NCBI GenBank assembly: GCA_036848175.1
Contig: DAIUKO010000006.1
Coordinates: 1 to 64,000 of the forward strand
DNA: 64,000 nucleotides
Reading direction: 5' to 3'
From: QHWF01 sp036848175
GTDB lineage: Bacteria > Acidobacteriota > Vicinamibacteria > Vicinamibacterales > CAVVIG01
Numbering within the stretch: position 1 is the stretch's first letter; each line of letters begins with the position of its first letter. Position numbers and translations under genes: made by a program. The notes beneath the pieces were generated by a model that searched no databases, had not been told where the DNA came from, and was given only the letters and a program-made list of their open reading frames with translations. Below, one piece after another: positions 17,450 to 25,986 of the stretch.

Positions 17450-18240
17450 GCCGGCAGGGTCACGGCGTTGCCAATCGCCGTGTTGCCGGCGACGCGGTTC
17501 ACCGCGAACAACATCATCCAGCGGCCCGCGAACGTCGTCCATTTCATCGGCGCGTCGGGATCGATGGCCGCGACGCCGTGCGGACACGCCGCGTTGAAGT
17601 AGACGACGTCGCCGGGCTCGGCGAGATCGTCGATGACCAGGTCGCGTCCGTCGGCCATCTGCACGAACAAGCCGCCAGACTGGAAGTCGACGCCCTTGCG
17701 CGTCATCTGCATGATCGGCACCGTCAGCTGGTGGTAGTCCACCGGGTCGGCATGCCGCGCGAGAAAGCCGCCGCCGCGCGGGTACACCTGGAACGCGATG
17801 CGGGCGGTGCAGCCGTCCTGCGGCGCGAGACTGAGAAAGCTGTCGGCTGGCAGCCCGCTCAACCGATTCTTCATGTGGTAGATCGGCGCGCACAGCGTGA
17901 ACAGATCGAACGGGTCCTGATTCCACGGGAAGAACACGAACTGATGGAAACTGCCGGGCACGTAGGCGCGGCTGTCGTTCCGGTTCATCCGATGGAAGTT
18001 CGGCGCGCCCGCCTGGATTGGCGCGTAGTTGGGCAGCGATCCGCGGCCGACGCCCTCGAGGTAGCCACGGATCTCCTGCAGCAGCGCCGCGTCGAACTGG
18101 CGCCGCGCGATGTAGATGTCGCCGGCGGCGATGTCCGCTCTCACCTGCTGCAGCCGCGCATCATCTGAGAGGAGTGCACCGGCATCGTCGATCCACTGCA
18201 GATGCCGGCCGGCCAGCGTGATCGGAGTCGAGGGGCTCAT
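17446..18240 (-). CDS. Fe(II)/2-oxoglutarate-dependent oxygenase-like protein
   Basis: 264 aa. The facial triad is clear: His163-x-Asp165 (ARHADP) and His221 (CPHGV), with Arg240 (FAGRW) placed for the co-substrate. It differs from the PhyH-type protein at 9499-10287, so the locus has two separate oxygenase lineages. It is the first gene of the amidohydrolase/ATP-grasp/aldolase series in transcription order, and may hydroxylate the building block those enzymes process. ATGA overlap with the membrane transferase upstream. Confidence 0.85.
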   Translation of the reverse strand: MSPSTPITLAGRHLQWIDDAGALLSDDARLQQVRADIAAGDIYIARRQFDAALLQEIRGYLEGVGRGSLPNYAPIQAGAPNFHRMNRNDSRAYVPGSFHQFVFFPWNQDPFDLFTLCAPIYHMKNRLSGLPADSFLSLAPQDGCTARIAFQVYPRGGGFLARHADPVDYHQLTVPIMQMTRKGVDFQSGGLFVQMADGRDLVIDDLAEPGDVVYFNAACPHGVAAIDPDAPMKWTTFAGRWMMLFAVNRVAGNTAIGNAVTLPA

Positions 18241-19949
18241 CGGTAGTGCGCGAGGCGCCGTTCGGGATCCATGCTGCGGTCCAGCGATCGCGAGAATTCA
18301 TCGGCGAGCTCGACGCGGAACACATGAATCCGTCCGAGGTACGTGTGCGGAGAGACGTACGACGTCGCCTCCACGATTCGAATCTCGGGGTCGGTCGTCG
18401 GGAACGACTTCACGAAGCGCATGTAGTCGTACAAATCCGAGTAGTCGCCGTCCCAGGTGACGATCCATCGCGGATTGAGAAACACGATCTTCTTGAGATA
18501 GGCCAGCGACGAAGGATTCGGGGCGACGGCGCGCTTCGCCGCCAGCGCCGCATCGAACGATGCCGGCCACATCCCGGCGAAGTAGCGCTCGCCGCCGTAG
18601 GTGACGACGTGATACGGCGGGCTCAGGTAGGTTCCGAACGGGCTCGGGCAGTAGACGCGGTCGGCGGGTTTGGCGCCGGCCGACAGCATCGCGCCGTTCA
18701 GCTCCGCGCGAAATCTGCCGTATTCCGCGAACTTGAACCCGTTGTGCAGTCGCTCGGCGGCAACCGTCGTGTCGTGGGCGGCGATGAACATCGCCACCGC
18801 GAGCGCGACCGCGCCGGCCGTCAACGGCGTCGAGTGCTGGACCTCGAACCACGCGCGGACTGGGAATAGCAGCATCGACACCGACAGCGCCAACGCCAGG
18901 TACCAAGCCGATCGATAGATGACCGTGTAGCTGCCGACGAAATTCTTCAGGAACAGCCAGTCCATGATGAACGACAGCGCGAACGCGACGGACAGAACGA
19001 TGACCCCGTGGAGATACACTCGGAGCGTTGGCCACGAGGGCAGCCGATCGCGCATGGCCGCCGCGACGAGGCCGACCATCACACCGGGCAGCGCGTAGGC
19101 GAAATGGACGTTGGCAAAGTGCTCCCAGACCGGCTGCGCCGACGACAGCAACTCGCCAACGCGTCCGGCCGCCGCCATCTCGTACCGCTGCGGCCACGCG
19201 ACGTTGCCGGTCGCCGCGTTGCCGAGCATCTGCACCACGATGTTCCGCCAGTCATCCGTCGCAGCGAAGTATCCGTAGAGAAGCGCCGGGATCGCACAGG
19301 GCGCGAGGAACGCAGCGGCATGCCGCACATCGAGCAGGTCACGAAAATGGATGGCCACGAACAGCACGAAAATCGGCAACAGCACGATCGCCGCAGCGGG
19401 ATGCGTCAACGCGCAGACGATCGCGCCGGCGCTCGCCGCGGCGAGCACGACAGGCCGGTGGTTGCGCCATACGTGCCACTCCAGCAGCATGACCGTGGCG
19501 GCGAAGTATCCGAACGCGGCGGTCATTTCCGGCCGGCCCGCGAGCGCGGCGGCAATCACCAACCGATCGGAGACAAACGCCGCGACGAAGACGAGTCCGA
19601 TCACGAGGTCGCCACGGTAGACCGCGTAAGCCATCGCCGACGCGATCAACAAGGCGAAATGAAAAATGTTGGCCAGCGCGATCGACTCGGAACGTTCACC
19701 GTACAGCCGGATCAAGGCGGCGTGAACGGTCGCGTAGTAGTACATCGTGAAGTTGTAGGTGCGGTGCGCGATGTTCAGGCCGGATCCCATCAGCGGCGAC
19801 CCGAAGTCGCCGGCGCGGACGAGACTGAACGACGGATAGGTGTATTCGTAATCGTCGTGCATGAACAGCGGGACGACGCCAAGGCTGGTGATGCCGCCGA
19901 ATACGATCACGAAGGACAACAATCCAGCCGCAGTGGCGCGCGCCCTCAT
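18237..19949 (-). CDS. Polytopic membrane protein, GT-C-type glycosyltransferase-like
   Basis: 570 aa with about ten hydrophobic helices and a soluble C-terminal region of about 150 residues. After the first helix comes the acidic motif FMHDDYEY, matching the catalytic Asp in the first periplasmic loop of GT-C enzymes. Such proteins use polyprenyl-phosphate sugars as donors outside the cytoplasmic face. The GtrB-like GT2 gene directly upstream (ATGA overlap) would supply such a donor. The start at 19949 agrees with this overlap. Confidence 0.85.
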   Translation of the reverse strand: MRARATAAGLLSFVIVFGGITSLGVVPLFMHDDYEYTYPSFSLVRAGDFGSPLMGSGLNIAHRTYNFTMYYYATVHAALIRLYGERSESIALANIFHFALLIASAMAYAVYRGDLVIGLVFVAAFVSDRLVIAAALAGRPEMTAAFGYFAATVMLLEWHVWRNHRPVVLAAASAGAIVCALTHPAAAIVLLPIFVLFVAIHFRDLLDVRHAAAFLAPCAIPALLYGYFAATDDWRNIVVQMLGNAATGNVAWPQRYEMAAAGRVGELLSSAQPVWEHFANVHFAYALPGVMVGLVAAAMRDRLPSWPTLRVYLHGVIVLSVAFALSFIMDWLFLKNFVGSYTVIYRSAWYLALALSVSMLLFPVRAWFEVQHSTPLTAGAVALAVAMFIAAHDTTVAAERLHNGFKFAEYGRFRAELNGAMLSAGAKPADRVYCPSPFGTYLSPPYHVVTYGGERYFAGMWPASFDAALAAKRAVAPNPSSLAYLKKIVFLNPRWIVTWDGDYSDLYDYMRFVKSFPTTDPEIRIVEATSYVSPHTYLGRIHVFRVELADEFSRSLDRSMDPERRLAHYR

Positions 19950-20908
19950 ACCACGCGGGCATCCGACGCGACGGCCGGCAAGCCGACGCTCTCCCAGACG
20001 ATCGACGACGGGCGCAGCCGCACTTCGTCGTAAATGCGGCCGACGTATTCGCCGAGGATGCCGAGGAACATCAGCTGCACGCCGCCGAAGAACACGAGCG
20101 CGGCCGCGAGAACGAGCCGCGAATCGGCGACGGCGGCGATGCCGATCACCCGAGCCATCAACAGCGCCAGCGATGCCACCGACGTCGCCACGCCGACCCA
20201 TGCCGCCAGTCGAAGCGGAAACATCGAGAACGAGAGCAGCCCGTCAATCGCCAGTTGCACCAGCTGGCGGAGCGTGAACTTCGGCTCGCCCGCGGCACGA
20301 TTGGCGCGCGCGTAGGGCACGCCGATCTGTTGAAAGCCGACCCAGGCTCTGAGGCCGCGGAGGAACCGGTTCCGTTCCGGAAGTGCGTTCAGCAGATCCG
20401 CGACCTTCCGATCGACGAGGCAAAAATCGCCCGAGTCGAGCGGAATGCGAATCTCGGCGATGTGCGCGAGCAGACGGTAGAACGTATCGTAGGCGAGGCG
20501 CTTGGCGCGGCCTTCTTTGCGGTGACACCGGATCGCGTAGACGATCTCGAATCCTTTGCGCCACTCGGCGATGAACGTCGCGATGAGCTCTGGCGGATCC
20601 TGGAGATCCGAATCCATGATCACGACCGCCGAACCGGTGGTGTGCTTCAGCCCGGCGGAGATCGCCGCCTGGTGGCCGAAGTTTCGCGACAATCGAAGGC
20701 CGCGCCATCGTGGATCCCGTCGATGCTGATCCCGAATCATCTGCCATGTCTCGTCGACCGATCCGTCGTCGACGAGAAGGATCTCCCACGGCATATCCCA
20801 TGCTGCGGCCGATCGCTCGAGCCGCTCGATGAACAGCGGCAGGACCACCGCTTCGTTGTAGCAGGGTGCGACAACCGACAACGTATCCAGACCGTTACCT
20901 GACCACAT
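19946..20908 (-). CDS. GT2 glycosyltransferase, GtrB/dolichol-phosphate sugar synthase type
   Basis: 320 aa. APCYNEAVV at the N-terminus, VDDGSVDETW, and the metal site MDSDLQDPPEL near 98-108 are classic. Two hydrophobic helices (about 230-252 and 262-288) end the protein, followed by a short tail EYVGRIYDEVRLRP typical of GtrB-like enzymes that load sugars onto undecaprenyl phosphate. It overlaps the domain-protein gene upstream by 14 bases and the GT-C-like gene downstream by ATGA; donor synthase and user are therefore adjacent. Confidence 0.94.
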   Translation of the reverse strand: MWSGNGLDTLSVVAPCYNEAVVLPLFIERLERSAAAWDMPWEILLVDDGSVDETWQMIRDQHRRDPRWRGLRLSRNFGHQAAISAGLKHTTGSAVVIMDSDLQDPPELIATFIAEWRKGFEIVYAIRCHRKEGRAKRLAYDTFYRLLAHIAEIRIPLDSGDFCLVDRKVADLLNALPERNRFLRGLRAWVGFQQIGVPYARANRAAGEPKFTLRQLVQLAIDGLLSFSMFPLRLAAWVGVATSVASLALLMARVIGIAAVADSRLVLAAALVFFGGVQLMFLGILGEYVGRIYDEVRLRPSSIVWESVGLPAVASDARVV

Positions 20909-21560
20909 ACAGCTTCAGGTCGTCCAACGCCGCCGCGGACTCGCCGGCAGGATTGCAGTTCGCGACGACGATGTCGAGCGAGGAGGCGCCGGCGAGCCGG
21001 CCGGTCACGAGATCCTCGAACGGGCCGGGGCTCTGAAACGATCGGAACCCCAGCCACTTGCCGCCGGCCATGAGACCGATGGTGATACCGCCCTTCCCGA
21101 CGTACCCGCGAACCGTGAGATGCGCGATGGCGGCGCGGTCGACCGGCACGCGGGCCACCGCATCGTACAGATACGGTCCGTCGCCGGTGAGAATCTCGAG
21201 ACGTCCCTGCGTCACCGACACCGTGCGAGCGTCGAGCGTGGACCAGTGCAGCGTCGACACGTCGTAGTTCGCAGCGACCCGTCCATTCCGAACGTCGTCG
21301 GCGGACGCGGATGCACGCGAGAGCGCGACCACGTCTCGATACACCAGGCCCAGCCACGTCGCGACCGTCACGATCGCGATGCCGATCAACACGCGCCCCA
21401 CCGATGCCGCCCTACGCGCGCTCAACCGCGTGCGCGCGACGAGCCGGATCTTCTCGTAGACGCGCATGAAGATCTCACCGAACAGCACGGCCCAGACCCG
21501 CTCCATCGCATCGACGACGAGACAGAGCATCACGTAGGCGATCAAGAGCGCGAACTTCAT
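20895..21560 (-). CDS. Membrane-anchored protein with a duplicated, undescribed beta-rich domain (copy A)
   Basis: 221 aa. Residues 1-22 and about 58-74 are hydrophobic. The C-terminal 130 residues form a beta-rich domain starting at NYDVSTLHW. The same domain occurs in the protein at 25471-25986: both share YD(V/L)(S/T)TL, (G/E)(G)ITIG or GVTIG, SFQSPGPF or SSQSTGPF, and end in N-PAGES or NAAGES plus (L)KLY or LRLYLR. I know no named family for it. A carbohydrate-binding or assembly role outside the cytoplasmic membrane is plausible because it precedes glycosyltransferase genes in both places. Confidence 0.8.
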   Translation of the reverse strand: MKFALLIAYVMLCLVVDAMERVWAVLFGEIFMRVYEKIRLVARTRLSARRAASVGRVLIGIAIVTVATWLGLVYRDVVALSRASASADDVRNGRVAANYDVSTLHWSTLDARTVSVTQGRLEILTGDGPYLYDAVARVPVDRAAIAHLTVRGYVGKGGITIGLMAGGKWLGFRSFQSPGPFEDLVTGRLAGASSLDIVVANCNPAGESAAALDDLKLYVVR

Positions 21561-22336
21561 TTCGACGGAGCCGCCGTCTTGCGAAAATCGCCGCGGCTGA
21601 AATATTTCTCCAGCCACACGTAGAGCACGATGAACATATAGCGCGCGCCCATCTCCTTGATCTGGAGCTTGGCAATCCCGGTGCGGCGGTTGCGCCACGT
21701 AATCGGAATCACGGTCCACGAATAGCCACGGACGATCGTCTTCAGCGGCAGCTCGACGGTCAGGTTGAAATGCGGCGACAGGAACGGCCGTAGACCCTCC
21801 AGCGTCGTTCTGCGGTAGGCCTTGAACGCGTTCGTCGTGTCGTTCAGTTTCAGACCGAAGAGAATCCGGATGAACCAGTTGAACGCGCGGTTGAGCACGA
21901 GCTTCGGGAACGGATAGTCGATCGTGCCGCCGCCGGGCATGAACCGGCTGCCGAAGACCGCGTCGTACCCCTCGTGCAGCTTGTGCCAGTAGCGCACCAC
22001 GTCGCGGCAGTCATCGGACTCGTCGCCCATGACGATGGCGACCGCGTCGCCTCTGGCCGCGTCGATCCCGCGGACGACGGCACGGCCGAAGCCGTGCGAT
22101 CCGTTGTTCTTGACGGCGCGCAGCTCGGGAACCGACTGCTGGAGCTCAGTCAGCGCCTCCCACGTTCCATCGCTGCTGCCGTCGTCGACGACGACGATCT
22201 CGTGCGGCACGCGGTGGTGCGCCAGCTCGATGTGCAGATGTTGAACGGTGGTCGCGATGGCTGCCTCTTCGTCGCGGGCCGGAATCACGATGCTGAAGCA
22301 GCGAAGCGACTCATCGCGCGCAGGCGCGTCAGCCAT
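21557..22336 (-). CDS. GT2 family glycosyltransferase
   Basis: 259 aa. VIPARDEEAAI and VVDDGSSDGTW give the nucleotide-binding half, and MGDESDD replaces the usual DXD at the metal site. The region resembles bacterial dolichol-phosphate mannose synthase-like enzymes without the C-terminal membrane helices. The start was placed at the ATG at 22336, two bases after the epimerase stop; an in-frame ATG at 22366 would overlap that gene. The downstream neighbour is the beta-domain protein copy A (ATGA). Confidence 0.92.
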   Translation of the reverse strand: MADAPARDESLRCFSIVIPARDEEAAIATTVQHLHIELAHHRVPHEIVVVDDGSSDGTWEALTELQQSVPELRAVKNNGSHGFGRAVVRGIDAARGDAVAIVMGDESDDCRDVVRYWHKLHEGYDAVFGSRFMPGGGTIDYPFPKLVLNRAFNWFIRILFGLKLNDTTNAFKAYRRTTLEGLRPFLSPHFNLTVELPLKTIVRGYSWTVIPITWRNRRTGIAKLQIKEMGARYMFIVLYVWLEKYFSRGDFRKTAAPSK

Positions 22337-22338
22337 CG

Positions 22339-23406
22339 TCAGAACGGTTCCGTGAGCGACAGCCATTCCGGATTCAGTCGGGCGTGGTCGGCGATCTCGT
22401 CGAGAACGCCGGCCACGCCGCGCGCTGGACGCCAGCCGAACGTCTCAGTGGCGCGCGCGTGATCCATCGCCAGCCACGGCACGTCGTACTTGCGCGCGCT
22501 TCCGTCGGTCCGCACCGTCCGCGGACCGAATCGCCCGGCGCACCACTCGCTCAGCTGCGCCAGCGACATCGCGTTGGCGACGCCGCCGCCGACGTTCCAC
22601 GTTCCCCCCGCCGCCGATCCCGATGCGATTTGCCGCTCGATCAGCGCGCAGAGATCCGCGGGATGCAGCGCGTCGCGGACCTGGCGACCGGTGCCGTCGA
22701 AGCCGAGATACGTGAGCGAGCGACCGGACGCCCAGGCGCGGACCCAGTAGGAAAAAATGCCTTGTTCGGCCGTTCCGAACTGGCCGCCGCCGGCGAGCAC
22801 GCCGCATCGGTCGATGACGATCGGCAGACCAAATGCCGTTCCATATTCGCGCGCCATGACTTCGGAGGCGACTTTCGTCGCGCCGTACAACGACACGGGC
22901 GCCGACGTCGAAAACTCCTCGGCGACTCCCATGGGCGACGCGCCGCATGGCCACGCCGCGGATCGATCGGGCACGAAGGCGTTGCCGTCCACCAGGAGCG
23001 GCAGCGTGTTGAGCGAGTTGATGCTGTAGACGCGACTGGTCGACAGCAGCACGAGACCGGCGCCACGCTGCTTGCAGAACTCCAGGACGTTCAGCGTACC
23101 GGCCAGGTTGTGCTCGACGGTTTGACGGCTGCTCGTGCGGCCGTCGATGCCGGCAAGCACGCTCGGCTGCGCCGCGGCGTCGATCACCCAGTCGGCACTT
23201 CCGAGCACGTCGAGATCGCTCGCACATCTGATGTCGCCGTACTTGACCACGATGCCCGCGGCCTTGAGCCGGCCGCGCGTCGTCTCGCTGCCCGGTCTGC
23301 TGAAGTTGTCGACGCCGGCCACTCGTGCGCCGTCGATGCGATGAGCCAGCTGCAGCGCGAGCTCGCTGCCAACGAACCCGCAGATTCCGGTGACGGCGAT
23401 GTTCAT
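22339..23406 (-). CDS. NAD-dependent sugar epimerase (CDP-paratose 2-epimerase-like extended SDR)
   Basis: 355 aa. The dinucleotide motif is TGICGFVG (6-13), with LSTSRVYS and the catalytic YGATK following. The insertion between the Ser and Tyr motifs (the LNTLPLLVDGN region) and the segment RCGVLAGGGQFG resemble the CDP-paratose 2-epimerase (tyvelose) branch. Substrate assignment is tentative because no other CDP-dideoxysugar gene lies in the window. It starts 16 bases after the stop of the upstream membrane gene. Confidence 0.88.
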   Translation of the reverse strand: MNIAVTGICGFVGSELALQLAHRIDGARVAGVDNFSRPGSETTRGRLKAAGIVVKYGDIRCASDLDVLGSADWVIDAAAQPSVLAGIDGRTSSRQTVEHNLAGTLNVLEFCKQRGAGLVLLSTSRVYSINSLNTLPLLVDGNAFVPDRSAAWPCGASPMGVAEEFSTSAPVSLYGATKVASEVMAREYGTAFGLPIVIDRCGVLAGGGQFGTAEQGIFSYWVRAWASGRSLTYLGFDGTGRQVRDALHPADLCALIERQIASGSAAGGTWNVGGGVANAMSLAQLSEWCAGRFGPRTVRTDGSARKYDVPWLAMDHARATETFGWRPARGVAGVLDEIADHARLNPEWLSLTEPF

Positions 23407-23422
23407 CGACGAACGGCGTCAG

Positions 23423-25474
23423 CTACCTGACGACACCCCAGGACGAACGGGACGCGTCGAGAAAGGGCGTCCAGTAGTGAAACGCGTCGTTTCGCAGCAG
23501 CCAGTCATGAAGCGGCCACGCGCCGATGGCGAGAACCGAGACGCCGACCAGTACCGCGGCCGTCGCGCGATGGCGTTCGAGGAGCGCTCGATAGAAATCT
23601 GGATCGAAGAGCAGCGGCACGGCGGCAACGAGAATCGCCACGCCAACCGCACCGTAGTACCGGCCTTCGCTCGTTTGCATGATCCAGAACAGCGGCGCGT
23701 TGAGGAACAGCGGCCAAGCGAGGAGCAGCGTGCGCGCCCGCTGATATCCGGTCGCCGCGGCCAGCGCAATCGTCGTCAGGAACAGCAGAATCAGCGATCC
23801 TCGTCCCACGATCTGAAACACCGACTGCTGCAGATCGGTGGGGATGCCGGGCCACAGGTCGCCGCCCACGCATCGCATCAGCTTGTTGTAGACCATGACG
23901 ATGACGTGGCCCGGATACGTCAGCCAGAACTTGAACACTTCGCGCACGACGACGTTGCTGGCGGCCTGCGATTTCTGCTCGAACGGTGTGTGCGCCGACA
24001 CCCATGCGAAATACGATTCGTCCGAACAGACCCACGGAAAACGGCTCGGCACTTCCCATAGCCCGCACAGCAGCGACGCACCGGTCGTCGACGTCGTCGG
24101 CACGAACTCTCCGGTGTAGCGCATCTTGTAGCCCGCCCAGCCGATGCCGATCGCCGCGGCCAGCGCGATCGGGATCAGCAGGCGGCGCGGATCGCGCGCG
24201 TGCAGGATCAGCGAGACGATCGCCCATCCGGGCAGCACGTCGGGCCGCATCAGGAACCACACGGCAAAGAGCAGATGCAGGACCAGATCGATCCGCGCGA
24301 CCGGCCGGTCCTCCTCACGTGCGGCAAGCCGCAGGCACAGCGTCGCGAGAATCAGCAGTGCGATCGGCGCGATGATCGAATCGACCTGCGTGTAGCCGAG
24401 TTGTTTGGGCAACATCGCGAGCAGCAGGCCGAGCGTCCAGACGACCGGCGGTCGCCAGAGCCGGCCCGCCGCCCATGTGAAGAAGCCGAGCGCACCGCTG
24501 TAGAACAACACCTGCAGCAAGACAGTGGCGGTGGCGAGATCGACGAAGGTCCGCGCGCCGAACAACAGCGCGGCGGCCGAGGCGAAGAGACCGTAGCCAG
24601 GCATCTTCGCCCATGACACCAGGCCGTCTGCCACCGTGAGGCCCTGGCCGTGGAGGAGACGCGTCGCTTCCCACAGCGCGCCGTTCAGGTTGCTGCCGGC
24701 GATTTCCTGCATCGGTCCGCTCGCGTAGGACGCGCGAAGATCCCGGGCCGTGTACGGCGAGTACAGCACTGCCAGATCGAGCAGGCACAGCGAGAAACAG
24801 ACGACCGCCAGGATGAACGGATTGAATCTCCTGAGCAGCGAAGCCGGCACGAAGAACGCCGCGATGATCGTGAAGAAACAGAGTCGCATCACCGCTCTTG
24901 GAACCAGAGTCCCGTGATATCTCTGAGGCGGGATGAATTGAAAGAGCGGACGCTCGTCCGACAGCAACCCTCGAGTGTCCTCGAACAATCCCAGCTCGGC
25001 GACGACGATCGGCGCCGGCGTTGCCGGCGCGAACGAGATCGCCGTGATGGCGTCGTGAGCAGGAAGCGGGATCGCGGTCCGAGCGAAACTGCCTGGCAGC
25101 TTGATCGGTTCGATGGCCGCCGCGTTGCCGTGCGACGCATGGTGCCACTGGAGCGTGGTCGGCGACGGCACGCTGACGAGGAGATGGTGCGCCTTCGTCA
25201 TCACCGCCGGCGCCTCGAATGCGACCGTCAGCAGCGTCGCTGGCGCGTCAGTGGCCACGCGATATCGTCCCTGCGAGAGTTCCGTGACCGTCACATGGCA
25301 GGTCGATTCCGATTCAGCGGCCTCACAGGTGCCGGCGACATGCGCGGCGAGTCCAGGAGGCGCGCCGACAAACACGCCTTTCACGTCGTGCATTCCCGCA
25401 TAGATGATGACCGCGACGGCGAGCACGAACTCGCCGGCGATCGCCGTCCGGCCGATCCGCGACAGCGAGGTCAT
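23423..25474 (-). CDS. Large polytopic membrane protein, GT-C-type glycosyltransferase-like
   Basis: 683 aa. One N-terminal helix, then about 150 residues of soluble, beta-rich sequence, then ten or so hydrophobic helices. LYSPYTARDLRASYASGP after the second helix contains the acidic residue expected at the GT-C active site. The N-terminal soluble region is unusual for this fold and may bind glycan. The start at 25474 overlaps the stop of the beta-domain protein copy B (ATGA). Donor and acceptor are unknown. Confidence 0.83.
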   Translation of the reverse strand: MTSLSRIGRTAIAGEFVLAVAVIIYAGMHDVKGVFVGAPPGLAAHVAGTCEAAESESTCHVTVTELSQGRYRVATDAPATLLTVAFEAPAVMTKAHHLLVSVPSPTTLQWHHASHGNAAAIEPIKLPGSFARTAIPLPAHDAITAISFAPATPAPIVVAELGLFEDTRGLLSDERPLFQFIPPQRYHGTLVPRAVMRLCFFTIIAAFFVPASLLRRFNPFILAVVCFSLCLLDLAVLYSPYTARDLRASYASGPMQEIAGSNLNGALWEATRLLHGQGLTVADGLVSWAKMPGYGLFASAAALLFGARTFVDLATATVLLQVLFYSGALGFFTWAAGRLWRPPVVWTLGLLLAMLPKQLGYTQVDSIIAPIALLILATLCLRLAAREEDRPVARIDLVLHLLFAVWFLMRPDVLPGWAIVSLILHARDPRRLLIPIALAAAIGIGWAGYKMRYTGEFVPTTSTTGASLLCGLWEVPSRFPWVCSDESYFAWVSAHTPFEQKSQAASNVVVREVFKFWLTYPGHVIVMVYNKLMRCVGGDLWPGIPTDLQQSVFQIVGRGSLILLFLTTIALAAATGYQRARTLLLAWPLFLNAPLFWIMQTSEGRYYGAVGVAILVAAVPLLFDPDFYRALLERHRATAAVLVGVSVLAIGAWPLHDWLLRNDAFHYWTPFLDASRSSWGVVR

Positions 25475-25986
25475 CGGCGCAAGTACAGGCGCAGTGACTT
25501 GATGGTGACGCGCGACTCGCCCGCCGCGTTCCTGTTCGCGATCGTCACCATCAGCGACCGGCGGAATCCGAGGAGGGCCGAGTTCAACCCCGAAAACGGG
25601 CCCGTGCTCTGTGACGAGTTGATCGCGATCCACTCGCCGCCTTGTTGAATCCCGATCGTCACGCCGCCCCGCTCGACGTCGGCGTCGAACTTGATCCCGG
25701 CCGTATGTGCGCCGTTGGCGCGGATCGTGGCGAAGGCCTGATATCCATACGGCTCGTCGCTGGTCGTGAGCGTGAGCGCGCCTTCGCGGAGTTCGAAGAT
25801 TCGTGGATGGACCGTCTGCCACGGCAGCGTGGTGAGGTCGTAATCAGGATTCACCGGCGCAGCCTGAAGAACGTTGGTGCTGTTGTACCACCACGACAAG
25901 CGCGCCAAATCCAGGTATTGCGACCACAGCAGCCAGAGTCCGGCGGCGGCGATGGCGAGCGTCGCGAACCCGCGCAGCCGGCTCAA
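25471..25986 (-). CDS. Membrane-anchored protein with a duplicated, undescribed beta-rich domain (copy B)
   Basis: 171 aa from a TTG at 25986 that overlaps the asnB stop (TTGA); the alternative is a GTG at 26049. No ATG is available. A signal-anchor helix (FATLAIAAAGLWLLW) is followed by the same C-terminal domain as in the protein at 20895-21560: DYDLTTLPW, GVTIGIQQGGEW, SSQSTGPF, NRNAAGES, LRLYLR. It is shorter than copy A, lacking the first hydrophobic segment. Again a large membrane transferase gene follows it. Family and function are unknown to me. Confidence 0.78.
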   Translation of the reverse strand: MSRLRGFATLAIAAAGLWLLWSQYLDLARLSWWYNSTNVLQAAPVNPDYDLTTLPWQTVHPRIFELREGALTLTTSDEPYGYQAFATIRANGAHTAGIKFDADVERGGVTIGIQQGGEWIAINSSQSTGPFSGLNSALLGFRRSLMVTIANRNAAGESRVTIKSLRLYLRR

